Of a stretch of DNA of 64,000 bases, positions 8,400 to 16,867 are shown one piece after another. A model generated the notes under the pieces. That model did no database searches and was not told the DNA's origin. It saw nothing but the letters and a program-made list of their open reading frames with translations. This DNA is from CAZXGD01 sp046350455. GTDB taxonomy: Bacteria; Planctomycetota; Phycisphaerae; Phycisphaerales; SM1A02. The position numbers and the translations under genes are program-made. Positions within the stretch are counted from its first letter, which is position 1. Each line of letters starts with the position of its first letter. Location: assembly GCA_046350455.1 (NCBI GenBank), contig JAXMAM010000002.1, positions 62,001 to 126,000 on the forward strand, given 5' to 3'.

Positions 8400-9059
8400 G
8401 CGCTGGGGTGCAGCGGTGCTGGCAGGAGTGGTGTGCGTGGCGTGCGGCTGCCAGCGCGCCACGGTGGAGCACCCGGCCATCCAGCAGTACCCAGCGGCCA
8501 CGCAGGAGCTGGACTACCTGGACGCGCTCAATGGGCAGGTGGTGGTCACCAACGACGACGCCATGCACGGGCTCATCCTCTTTGCAGATGGCAGCGATCT
8601 CTCCACGGATTACGCTGGCCGCGTGAAGGTGGCCAAGGAGAAGGGCTGGATCTCATCAGGCTGGGATCGGCCTGCCAACGAGAGCGCCACGGTGGGTTGG
8701 ATGGCGGTGGCCGGGTGCAAAATCACCGGAATCGAAGGGGGCTGTCCATGCGCCTCTTCGGACCCACCCCCCGATATGCCACCCGGGAGCTGATCTATCA
8801 GGGTGTACTGCCTTTGAGGACCGATAACCAAAGTCTTTCTGGCGCAGAGTTCGTGGATTACTTGAATCGTCTGGGACGTATACAACGGTATGGTAAGGCC
8901 GTCGCCCTGCAGCCCGTCGCGGTGCAGGAAGGCGTAGGTGTGCAGCCTGCCGGAGCCCCAGATCAGCTGCTGAATGAATCAGCAGTTGAGATGGCGCTTC
9001 CCGTGGTGGTTCCCAGGACGATTCCTGGGGCGCCTCCGGCACCTGCACCCGAGCCGTAG
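8389..9059 (+). pseudogene. Secreted lipoprotein gene with a -1 frame break in a G-run
   Basis: The gene starts inside the end of the barrel gene (ATG at 8389). It encodes a signal sequence ending in a Cys-rich lipobox (GVVCVACGC). The first frame reads well to about 8735 (WMAVAGCKITGIEGG), then stops at 8793. From about 8736 the coding sense continues in the -1 frame (LSMRLFGPTPRYATRELIYQG...) to a stop at 9059. One extra G in the GGGGG run at about 8738 would give a single 223-aa protein. This could be a real mutation, a sequencing error or frameshifting. I do not recognise the family. The stretch at about 8800-8900 has noticeably more A/T at third positions than its neighbours. Confidence 0.6.
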
Positions 9060-9145
9060 GGCGGCCTGAAGTTTGGGCAGCCAGATGTGGTTCCCTGCGC
9101 TGCATGGTGCTGCGCAACTGTTTGCCGAACTTGGAGTTGCCGAAC

Positions 9146-12100
9146 ATGACTCACACCTCAAAGACCGCTCGCCAAGGTGCCATCAGCCTGTGCACCGTGA
9201 TCGCCTTGGTGAACGCTGCGCCAGCCAGCGCGTTCCCCATGCAGGACGCTGTGGCCGCTGCTGGCACGTCTGCGGCCGCTCCCCAGAACGCCCCTGCTGC
9301 GCAGCCTGCCGACAAGGCGGAAGACCTGCGCGCGGTGTTCATTGACGTCTCTGGCAAGGTCCAGTGGCGCGGGCCCAAGGGCGCCGACGGCAAGGACCAG
9401 GCCTGGAAGGACGCTGAAGTCAACGACGTGGTGCAGGCTGGCGTGGAGATCCGCACTGGCACCCGGTCGCGCGCCACCCTGCGCGTGGGCCGCAACGCCA
9501 CCGTTCTGATTGATTCCGCCACCTCGCTCACGCTCCCAACCGTGATGCAGGAGGGCGAGATCCTGCGCACCGTGGCCTCCATCCGCAACGGCCGCGCGGA
9601 CTTCAAGGTTGACAAGGTGGGCATGACCAACGACTTCCGCGTGGTCACCCCCAGCACCACCCTGGCGGTGCGCGGCACCGAGCTGGCAGTGGTGACTGGC
9701 GCGCTGAAGCAGACGGAGATCGTGGGTGCGCGCACCAACGTCATCAACGCCATCGAGCTGAAGTACGCCCTGACCAACCAGATCGTCAAGCTTTCGGGCG
9801 ACGAAAAGAGCAGCAACGACACGCAGAATCCAGCCCATGTGGCCATGGTGAAGACCTCGGCTCCCACCGTGGACGACTCGGCCAACGATGGCAAGGGCGA
9901 CAAGGTCACCAACGCGCTGATCGGCCCACCGCCCAGCACGGGCGGCAGCACCGCTGGCCTCATCCAGAACAACAAGGGCAACTCCCGCGCTGAGCAGGAG
10001 CAGACCTCGGATGGCGGCTCGGTCAACGCCACCATCCGTCGCGCGGTGGAGCTGGCCATCCAGCGCACCGAGCAGGCCATTGACTACATGATGCATGCTC
10101 GCGAGATCAGCGATCTGACTGCTTCGCAGGCAGACGCGCTGGGCGCGCTGCAGCAGCTGGCCAACGCCCGCAAGGCAGAGGCGCTTGCGGCGCTGGCTGC
10201 GCACCAGGCTGCGGTCAACACCGCGCAGTGCCGCACCAACGAGGCCAACTCGCAGAACAGCCAGTTCAACTGCTCCAACAACCAGCTGAGCAGCTACCTG
10301 TCGCAGTTCAACAACGCAGCGGACAGCGCCAACTCGGTGCTGGCTGGCATCCAGAGCATCCTGGACAACGGCGGCAAGGGCGACCTGCACGGCATGGCTG
10401 AGCAGGCCGCTGGTGCGCTCGCCGGCATGAACGACGCCCTGAACGGCGCCCACGATTCGCTGGGCGACATGTCTGGCCGCCTGGAAGCCGTTGACACGCT
10501 GCTGAAGAGCATGGACCTGAGCACGCTGCCAGACGCAGCGGCTGCTCGCGCCAGCTACCTGGCAGCCATGGCGCAGCTGGCGCAGCTGGCAGGTCAGGGC
10601 GCCTCCGCGGCGCAGATCGCTGCCGCAGCCCGCGACGCAGTGGCGCAGCTGCAGTCCCTGGTGGCTGACCTGGCGGTGCTGGCCCCCACGGACGGCGCGC
10701 TGAACGCCGCCGCCCAGGCGCTGCAGGCGCTGGCAGACTCCAACCAGGCGCTGGCCAATTCGCAGGCAGCGCTGGCCTCCATTCAGGCAGCCTTGGCTGC
10801 TGCTGGCAACGCTCCTGGCGCTAGCCAGCTTGGCATGGTGGAGCAGCTGTACGCGCAGATCGTGGCGGTTCGCGCCATGATGGCCAGCCAGCTGCTGGCC
10901 AGCGCTGGATTGATCGAATCGGCTGACGGCACGGCTGGCACCACCAACGCGTACGCCAGCAACGTCTTCCAGGCGCTGAACGAATACTGGCGCGACCAGT
11001 GCGGCAACGCCCGTGCGCTGGCTCAGGACGGCGCAGCAGACGCTGCTGCCGCCGCTGGCAGCGCTGACCTGGCCATGGCGCAGTACACCCAGGCGGTGGA
11101 CGGCGCGCAGGGCATCCTTTCGCAGGTCTCTGCCTTTGAGTCCAGCCTGAGCGAGGCCCGCGGCAACGTGGGCAGCGCCCGCGCAAACCTTGATGGCGCT
11201 GCATCGCAGGCCATGGCTGCGCTGGACAACGTGGCGCAGACCAACGGCGGCGGCATCCAGAGCGCGCTGGCTGCACTCGACGCGCTGGAGCAGGCGCTCA
11301 ACTCGGTGGTTTCGCAGTTTGGCGCCTTCCAGACCGCTGAACAGAATTCTCCACAGGTCTGCGCGCTGAACGCCCTGCAGGAGCAGGGCGCAGCCGCGCT
11401 CAACGCGCTGATGGCAGCGCTGGCGCAGGCACAGGGCGGCGCAGGGACTGCGCAGAATGGTTCGGATGCTGCGCAGGCTGCTGCGGCTGCTGCCGCGCAG
11501 GTGCGCGATCTGGCGCTGAACCTGGCCGAGCAGTACGGGCTGAGCATGGATGGCGCGCTGGCTGCAGCGGCCCAGGCGCAGGCCGAGGCGCTCCAGGCTG
11601 GTTCGGCCAACGGCCAGGCCCAGGGCTCGCTCTCGCACGTGGAAGCGCTGGCGCTGCTGGCGCAGGCTGGCCAGATGGACTCCATCGCAGCCCAGATCCA
11701 GGCACTTCTGGGCAGCTCCTCCAACCTGTCTGCTGCGGCTGCTGCAGACCTTGCAGCAGCGCAGGCCGCGTACGTGCAGGTGAACGAGCACGGCACGGTG
11801 GTGTTCTCGCAGCTGACCGTGAACGCATCCAACGATGCTGCCAACACCCAGATGAACGCAGCCGCATCCTTTGGCGCGCTGCAGCAGATGGCCACTGTGA
11901 GCACCCAGTACGTGGCTGCCTTGGATGGCGCAGAGTCTGCAGCCAACAACGCAGAGCGTGCCGCGACCAGCGCCAACCTGGAGATGCAGCGCGCCGTGGT
12001 CAACGACCAGCAGGCCACCACTGCCTACCAGCAGCTGCAGATCGCCATCCGTCAGGGCGACCAGGGCTCTGCCCAGGCGCTGGCTGGCGAGACCAACTTC

Positions 12101-12763
12101 CGCGCACAGGTCGCGGATGGCGCGGCCAATCGGTCTGCCGATTTCGCAGGCGAAGCGTCCAACCACTACACCACGGCTGTGCAGTACGGCGCTGTGGCAC
12201 AGGGCCTGGAGGGCCAGGTGAACGCCTACGGCTCCACGCCAGAGGCCTTTGCAGCCCAGGCAGCCCAGTACGCGGGCGACGTGGCAAACGCCGACAGCGA
12301 GATGACCCAGATCCGCGAGCGCGCGGACTTCTACAACGACGTGGCCCAGATGCTCTCGGGCCGCGCGGGAACGGGCGCAGCTGCCTCGGCAGCCAGCAGC
12401 TCTTCGGATGCCCACGCGCAGGTCATGGCCATCGCAGCGCAGCTGTCTGCCGCCGCGCGCGACGCCGCTCAGATGGAGCAGACCGCTGGCTCCAACGCGC
12501 AGCGCATGTTCTACCGGAGCGCACGCCTGTACGTGGAGCGCGCTGGCGCTGCCGCGCAGCAGGCGCTGCGTGACGCAGAAGTGGCTCGCGGCGCTGCTGA
12601 CCACGCCATTGAGCTGGGTCAGAACGCCAACGACCAGGTGGACGGAATGGGGCAGGGCGGCGCGGCTGCGCTCACCACGCCACCAGCAGTCCAGGAGCTG
12701 CAGCCAACCTCTCCCGGCCGTCGTGGCGACCGCCTTGGCGCCAACCGCCGTCGCGGTGGCTGA
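9146..12763 (+). CDS. FecR-domain protein with giant Ala-rich helical region
   Basis: A 1205-aa exported protein. Residues 1-30 form a signal peptide (SLCTVIALVNAAPASAF). Residues about 60-200 are a FecR domain: an SH3-like start VFIDVSGKVQWRG, GVEIRTGTRSRATLRVG, and RVVTPSTTLAVRGTELAV. Residues about 300-1170 are one long Ala/Gln/Asn/Ser-rich helical region (such as AAQALQALADSNQALANSQ) with heptad-like spacing, probably a coiled coil tens of nanometres long. The C-terminus is basic (RRGDRLGANRRRGG). The ATG at 9146 is chosen over 9104 because it gives a clean signal peptide. FecR domains relay or read envelope signals. The CHASE2 cyclase gene follows by 34 bp, suggesting the pair works together. 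Confidence 0.82.
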   Translation: MTHTSKTARQGAISLCTVIALVNAAPASAFPMQDAVAAAGTSAAAPQNAPAAQPADKAEDLRAVFIDVSGKVQWRGPKGADGKDQAWKDAEVNDVVQAGVEIRTGTRSRATLRVGRNATVLIDSATSLTLPTVMQEGEILRTVASIRNGRADFKVDKVGMTNDFRVVTPSTTLAVRGTELAVVTGALKQTEIVGARTNVINAIELKYALTNQIVKLSGDEKSSNDTQNPAHVAMVKTSAPTVDDSANDGKGDKVTNALIGPPPSTGGSTAGLIQNNKGNSRAEQEQTSDGGSVNATIRRAVELAIQRTEQAIDYMMHAREISDLTASQADALGALQQLANARKAEALAALAAHQAAVNTAQCRTNEANSQNSQFNCSNNQLSSYLSQFNNAADSANSVLAGIQSILDNGGKGDLHGMAEQAAGALAGMNDALNGAHDSLGDMSGRLEAVDTLLKSMDLSTLPDAAAARASYLAAMAQLAQLAGQGASAAQIAAAARDAVAQLQSLVADLAVLAPTDGALNAAAQALQALADSNQALANSQAALASIQAALAAAGNAPGASQLGMVEQLYAQIVAVRAMMASQLLASAGLIESADGTAGTTNAYASNVFQALNEYWRDQCGNARALAQDGAADAAAAAGSADLAMAQYTQAVDGAQGILSQVSAFESSLSEARGNVGSARANLDGAASQAMAALDNVAQTNGGGIQSALAALDALEQALNSVVSQFGAFQTAEQNSPQVCALNALQEQGAAALNALMAALAQAQGGAGTAQNGSDAAQAAAAAAAQVRDLALNLAEQYGLSMDGALAAAAQAQAEALQAGSANGQAQGSLSHVEALALLAQAGQMDSIAAQIQALLGSSSNLSAAAAADLAAAQAAYVQVNEHGTVVFSQLTVNASNDAANTQMNAAASFGALQQMATVSTQYVAALDGAESAANNAERAATSANLEMQRAVVNDQQATTAYQQLQIAIRQGDQGSAQALAGETNFRAQVADGAANRSADFAGEASNHYTTAVQYGAVAQGLEGQVNAYGSTPEAFAAQAAQYAGDVANADSEMTQIRERADFYNDVAQMLSGRAGTGAAASAASSSSDAHAQVMAIAAQLSAAARDAAQMEQTAGSNAQRMFYRSARLYVERAGAAAQQALRDAEVARGAADHAIELGQNANDQVDGMGQGGAAALTTPPAVQELQPTSPGRRGDRLGANRRRGG

Positions 12764-12785
12764 TACGCGCTGATTCACCCTTCGC

Positions 12786-12791
12786 TAGACT
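12786..12791 (+). promoter_or_regulatory. TANNNT box 6 nt before the CHASE2 cyclase start
   Basis: TAGACT, exactly 6 nt before GTG 12798; it would let the cyclase be made separately from the FecR gene 34 bp upstream. Confidence 0.45.
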
Positions 12792-12797
12792 CGCTGC

Positions 12798-15506
12798 GTG
12801 CGTTCACCTTCGCGCGCAGTGATCTACGTTGGCTTGGCGGTGACAGCGGTCGTGACAGCGGCTGCGGCGCTGGGCTGGCTGGACCGCGTGGAGTGGCTCA
12901 CCCAGGATGAGCGCTTCCTGCACGCGCGCATTCCGCCGCTGGAGCTGAGCGACGAGGTGCGCCTGGTGGCCATTGATGACCAGGCGCTTGAGACCATCCA
13001 CCGCTGGCCCTGGCCGCGCACGCTGCTGGCAGACGCGCTGGCGGAGATCGGTCGTGCTGGTGCCAAGACGCTGGCCATGGACGTGCTGCTGCCAGAGCCG
13101 GAGGAGGGCTCACAGCCTGGGCAGGTGTCGGTGGGCGACGAGACGCTTGGATCGGTCTTCGCAGGCATCCCCACTGTGCTGGCAGTGAACATGGACATGG
13201 GGCGCGTGTTCGGCGAGGACTGGAGCGGCACGGAGGCGCAGCAGGCCCTGGCTGCGCTCTGCCTGACGCTGGCGCGCGACATCACAGCGGAGCCCGGCGC
13301 CATCGCCGTGCGCGCGGGCCTGACCGGCGCACAGCGCGACCGCTTCCTGCAGCGTCCGGTGGCGTTCAAGCGGTACGCGCTGTGGCGGCACCTGGTGGAC
13401 CTACGGCGGCAGGGCAAGGTGCCGGCCACGCTGGAGGACTTCCGTGCAGAGTGCACCGGTGGCGACCGCCAGCTGGGCGCGTTTGCGGAAGAGAAGCTGC
13501 TGGAGCGCGCTTTTGATGTGGATCGCGCCTTTGGCTCGCTGCCGCAGTCCCTGGTGGGGAAGGGCTCCCAGGGCTCGCCGCTGGACACGCCCCCCATTGC
13601 CGCGCTGGCGGCCAAGGCGGGCGCGCTTGGGTTTGCCAACTCGCGGCATGACGCAGATGACTGGCACCGCCGCGTGCCGCCGGTGTGGCCATCCGCCTAC
13701 GGAAACGTGCCGCAGCTTGGTCTGGCGGCAGCGCTGCTCCACCAGGGCAAGGCGGCCAGCGACATGCAGATTGAGCCGCAGGTGGTCCAGATGCCGGATG
13801 GCTGGGCGCTGCCGCTCTCGGATGGAATGGTGTTTGTGGATTGGCCGGGCCACATGTTTGAAGGCGTGGGGGCGCAGCCTGACACCATGGTGCGCTCCAC
13901 CGGTGTGCTGGCCATCGGGCGGCTGGTGGATGTCTCCAAGAACCGGCGCAGGCTGGAGCAGCTGGAGCAGCGCTATCGCGCGCTGCTGGACGACATCCGC
14001 ACCATGCAGACCAACCTGCCGGAGGATGCAGGTGCGGTGCCTGTGGGCCCCGACGCGCGCAAGTCCATCCGCGATCAGGTGGAGTTCCTGTTCGGGCCGG
14101 ACCTGGAGACCGCCGCGCAGCTGCCCGCAGAGCTGAACGAGGACGAGCGCCGCATGGCCGGCACCTACCGCGAGTGGCTGCGCCTGGACCGGCAGATCCC
14201 AGAGGCGCGCGACCTGATCCGCAAGGTGGAGGCTGAGATCCGGCAGGAGCTGGCTGGAAAGCTGGTGTTCGTGGGATACATGGCCACCGGCGTGGAGGCG
14301 GACATGATCAACACCCTGTACGGGCCGCGCACGCCTGGGGTGTATTTCCACGCAGCCATCGCCAGCATGGCGCTGGGGCATCACGCCGTGCGCTTGCCAC
14401 CGGAATGGCTGGCGCCGGTGCTGACCGCTGCCATGTGCCTGGTGGTGGCCGTGGGGGTGTGGAAGCTTGGCACAGTGCCCAGCACGCTGCTGGCGCTGGG
14501 TGCGGTGGGCGCATACGTGGGTGTGATGGGCGTGTGGCTCCTGAACGCAGCGGACCTGATGCTGCCACTGGGCGGCCCAGTGGTGGGCGCGGTAGCCGTG
14601 CAGGTGGCCGGCCTGGGCACAGCAGCGGTGGCGCACCAGCGCGAGCGCGCGCGCATCACGCGCCAGTTCCGCGCGCGCGTGAGCGGGCAGCTGGTGGACC
14701 GCCTGGTGGAGAACCCAGACGCGCTGAGCGTGCGCGGCGAGCAGCGCATGTCCACCATCCTGTTTGGCGACCTGGCTGGCTTCACCACCATCAGCGAGAA
14801 GCTGGGCTCCGAGGCCGTGGTGGCCACGCTCAACCTGTACATGGGCGCGCTGGCCAAGGAGCTGACGGCCAAGAGCGCGTATGTGAACAAGTTCCTGGGC
14901 GACGGCGTGCTGGCGTTCTGGAGCGCGTTTGGCGAGGAGCCGCGGCAGGCGCAGCTGGCGCTGGAGGCGTGCGTGGAGTGCCAGCGCCAGGTGAAGGCCA
15001 TTGGGCAGCGACCAGATCGCCAGGGGCTGCCCTTGGTGAGCCTGCGCCTGGGCTTGGCCACGGGCGTGGTGACCATCGGCGACTGCGGCGCGCCCCCGGA
15101 TCTGAACGACTACACCGTGATCGGCGACGCGGCCAACCTGTCGGCTCGGCTGGAAAGCGCCAACAAGCAGTTCGGCACCGCCATCCTGATGGACGGCAAC
15201 ACGCGCCACCAGGTGACAGACGACACGGGGCTGCATCTGGTGCGGCTGGGCCGCGTGGTGGTGGTGGGGCAGAGCGTGCCAGTGGAGCTGTTCACGCTGC
15301 TGGTGGAGGAGCCTCCAGAAGGCTGGCTGGCGGCTGTGGGCGCAGCGGTAGACGCCTTTGAGAAGGGCGATTTTGCCGCAGCGCGCACTGCCTGGGACGC
15401 TGTGGAGGCCAAGTGGGGCGCCACCAAGATGGCTGTTCCCTTCCGGCACGCCATGGATGACCCAGCAGACCCCCGCGACGGCGTTCTGCGTCTGCACGCC
15501 AAGTGA
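12798..15506 (+). CDS. CHASE2-domain class III adenylate cyclase
   Basis: A 902-aa membrane protein. TM1 is near residues 9-28, followed by a CHASE2 sensor domain (VRLVAIDDQALETIHRWPWPR; MDVLLPEP; ELAGKLVFVGYMATG) outside the membrane. Three TM segments lie at about 535-614, and a cytosolic class III cyclase domain at about 645-860. The metal-binding residues are present: Asp657 in FGDLAGFTT and Asp702 in FLGDG. Lys698 just before it marks ATP rather than GTP use, and YTVIGDAANLSARLE carries the transition-state Asn and Arg. The product should be cAMP. The start is GTG at 12798 with TAGACT 6 nt upstream and no ribosome site. It follows the FecR gene and converges on a phosphatase gene. Confidence 0.92.
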   Translation: MRSPSRAVIYVGLAVTAVVTAAAALGWLDRVEWLTQDERFLHARIPPLELSDEVRLVAIDDQALETIHRWPWPRTLLADALAEIGRAGAKTLAMDVLLPEPEEGSQPGQVSVGDETLGSVFAGIPTVLAVNMDMGRVFGEDWSGTEAQQALAALCLTLARDITAEPGAIAVRAGLTGAQRDRFLQRPVAFKRYALWRHLVDLRRQGKVPATLEDFRAECTGGDRQLGAFAEEKLLERAFDVDRAFGSLPQSLVGKGSQGSPLDTPPIAALAAKAGALGFANSRHDADDWHRRVPPVWPSAYGNVPQLGLAAALLHQGKAASDMQIEPQVVQMPDGWALPLSDGMVFVDWPGHMFEGVGAQPDTMVRSTGVLAIGRLVDVSKNRRRLEQLEQRYRALLDDIRTMQTNLPEDAGAVPVGPDARKSIRDQVEFLFGPDLETAAQLPAELNEDERRMAGTYREWLRLDRQIPEARDLIRKVEAEIRQELAGKLVFVGYMATGVEADMINTLYGPRTPGVYFHAAIASMALGHHAVRLPPEWLAPVLTAAMCLVVAVGVWKLGTVPSTLLALGAVGAYVGVMGVWLLNAADLMLPLGGPVVGAVAVQVAGLGTAAVAHQRERARITRQFRARVSGQLVDRLVENPDALSVRGEQRMSTILFGDLAGFTTISEKLGSEAVVATLNLYMGALAKELTAKSAYVNKFLGDGVLAFWSAFGEEPRQAQLALEACVECQRQVKAIGQRPDRQGLPLVSLRLGLATGVVTIGDCGAPPDLNDYTVIGDAANLSARLESANKQFGTAILMDGNTRHQVTDDTGLHLVRLGRVVVVGQSVPVELFTLLVEEPPEGWLAAVGAAVDAFEKGDFAAARTAWDAVEAKWGATKMAVPFRHAMDDPADPRDGVLRLHAK

Positions 15507-15537
15507 GTGAATGCAGCCTGCGGTGGAGTGCGCGGCG

Positions 15538-16863
15538 CTACGCGTCTGCGCTGTCTGGCATGCGCTTCAGGATGACACCAGTCTGGTCATCCTCTGGCAC
15601 CTGGCCGCCGCTCCATTCATGCACGGACTTCTTGACGTGGTCCAGGATGGTGCGCGCGTCGGCGTGGCGCACTGCGTGGATCATGGCCTTCAGGCGGTCT
15701 TCGTTCATGCGGGCGCCGCCTGGGGCAGGCGCTTCGTAGTAGCCGTCGGTGAGCGCAAGCAGGATGTCTCCGGGCTGCAGGGTGAAGCGCTGCACCTCGT
15801 CTGGCGAGTACGGCATGGGGAACACGCCAAGCGGTGGCGCGTCTGCGGACATGCTGACAAAATCATCCAGCGCCGCGCGGTAGACCAGGATGGGCGCCTG
15901 CCCGCTGGACCAGGTTTCCACGTTGCCGGTGCGGCAGTCCACGCGGGCGAACCACGCGGTCACAAATCGGCCGTCTGGCAGGTCCTCGCAGAGCTGGGCG
16001 TTGATCTCCTCTGCCACGCGCACGATGGGCTGGCCCATGCGCAGGCCCAGGCGCAGCATGCCGCGCATCTGCACCGCGCTCAGCGCGCTGGCAATGCCGT
16101 GGCCTGTGGCGTCGGCCACCATGAGCACCAGCGCGTCTGCGTCGTTGTGCGCATCCGTGGGTGCGCCGTCGCGCAGTGGCACCACGTCGTAGGCGTCGCC
16201 GCCGCAGGTCTCGGCTGGGGCGCTCTCTGCAGCCATGTCCCAGCCAGACAGCTTGGGCAGGTCGGTGGGGAAGGTCTCTGCCTGGATGTCGCGGGCCACG
16301 TCCAGTTCGCGTTCCAGGCGCTCGCGCTCGATGCGGTCCTCGATGAGGCGGCCGCGGCGCATGGCCACGGCAGCGTGCGCAGCCAGGCCGCTGGCCAGCT
16401 CCTCGTCCTGTGCGTCGAAGGGACCGGTGCGCTTGTTCAGGACCTGCGCCACGCCCACCAGCGCGCCTTCGTGGTCCAGGAGTGGAATGGCCAGGATGGT
16501 GCGGGTGCGGTAGCCGGTCTTCTGGTCCACCGCGCGGTTGAAGCGCGTGTCGGCGTAGGCGTCCGGGATGTTCACCATGCGGCGCGCGGTGGCCGCAGCA
16601 CCGGCGATGCCAGCGCCAGCTGGGATGCGGATCACCTGCGGCGCAGCACCGCCCAGGCCGTGCGCCACCTGCGTGAAGAGCTCGTTGGTCTTGGCGTCGT
16701 ACTCGAACACTGTGGCGCGCTCTGCGTCCAGCAGGTCGCGCAGCGCGTCAATCACCAGACCCAGGATGCCTGCCAGATCAGCCGAAGCAGCCAGCCCGCG
16801 CGAAAGCTCCAGGAGCTTCTGCGTGCGCAGGCGGAGATCTTGGCTGGCTGGCTGGTCGGACAT
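15538..16863 (-). CDS. GAF-domain PP2C/SpoIIE-type serine phosphatase
   Basis: A 441-aa cytosolic regulator. Residues about 25-170 are a GAF domain (LLDAERATVFEYDAKTNEL, GAGIAGAAATARRMVNI, ILAIPLLDHEGALVGVAQV). Residues 200-435 are an RsbU/SpoIIE phosphatase (RELDVARDIQAETFP, CGGDAYDVVPL, MVADATGHGIASALSAVQMRG, LLALTDGYYEA, EDDQTGVILKR). The metal-binding Asp residues in CGGD, VADATGHG and EDDQ are present. Such enzymes usually dephosphorylate an anti-sigma-factor antagonist, starting a partner-switching response to the ligand sensed by GAF. The ATG at 16863 is used because upstream codons are out of character and belong to the preceding gene's overlap. It follows the FG-GAP gene by 4 nt, so the two form an operon. 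Confidence 0.9.
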   Translation of the reverse strand: MSDQPASQDLRLRTQKLLELSRGLAASADLAGILGLVIDALRDLLDAERATVFEYDAKTNELFTQVAHGLGGAAPQVIRIPAGAGIAGAAATARRMVNIPDAYADTRFNRAVDQKTGYRTRTILAIPLLDHEGALVGVAQVLNKRTGPFDAQDEELASGLAAHAAVAMRRGRLIEDRIERERLERELDVARDIQAETFPTDLPKLSGWDMAAESAPAETCGGDAYDVVPLRDGAPTDAHNDADALVLMVADATGHGIASALSAVQMRGMLRLGLRMGQPIVRVAEEINAQLCEDLPDGRFVTAWFARVDCRTGNVETWSSGQAPILVYRAALDDFVSMSADAPPLGVFPMPYSPDEVQRFTLQPGDILLALTDGYYEAPAPGGARMNEDRLKAMIHAVRHADARTILDHVKKSVHEWSGGQVPEDDQTGVILKRMPDSADA

Positions 16864-16867
16864 GCGT

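Noticed and set aside
8736..8742. Programmed -1 ribosomal frameshift at the GGGGG run
   Set aside because: The site is not a canonical slippery heptamer and no strong downstream pseudoknot is obvious; a mutation or sequencing error is simpler.
9158..12778. 1206-aa open frame antisense to the FecR protein
   Set aside because: It mirrors the Ala/Gln-rich coding strand; strong GC3 bias removes stops on the opposite strand. It has no start signal, domain or compositional sense.
13401..15497. 698-aa open frame antisense to the CHASE2 cyclase
   Set aside because: The cyclase strand has complete catalytic motifs; the antisense product is His/Gln/Leu-rich without any family sign.
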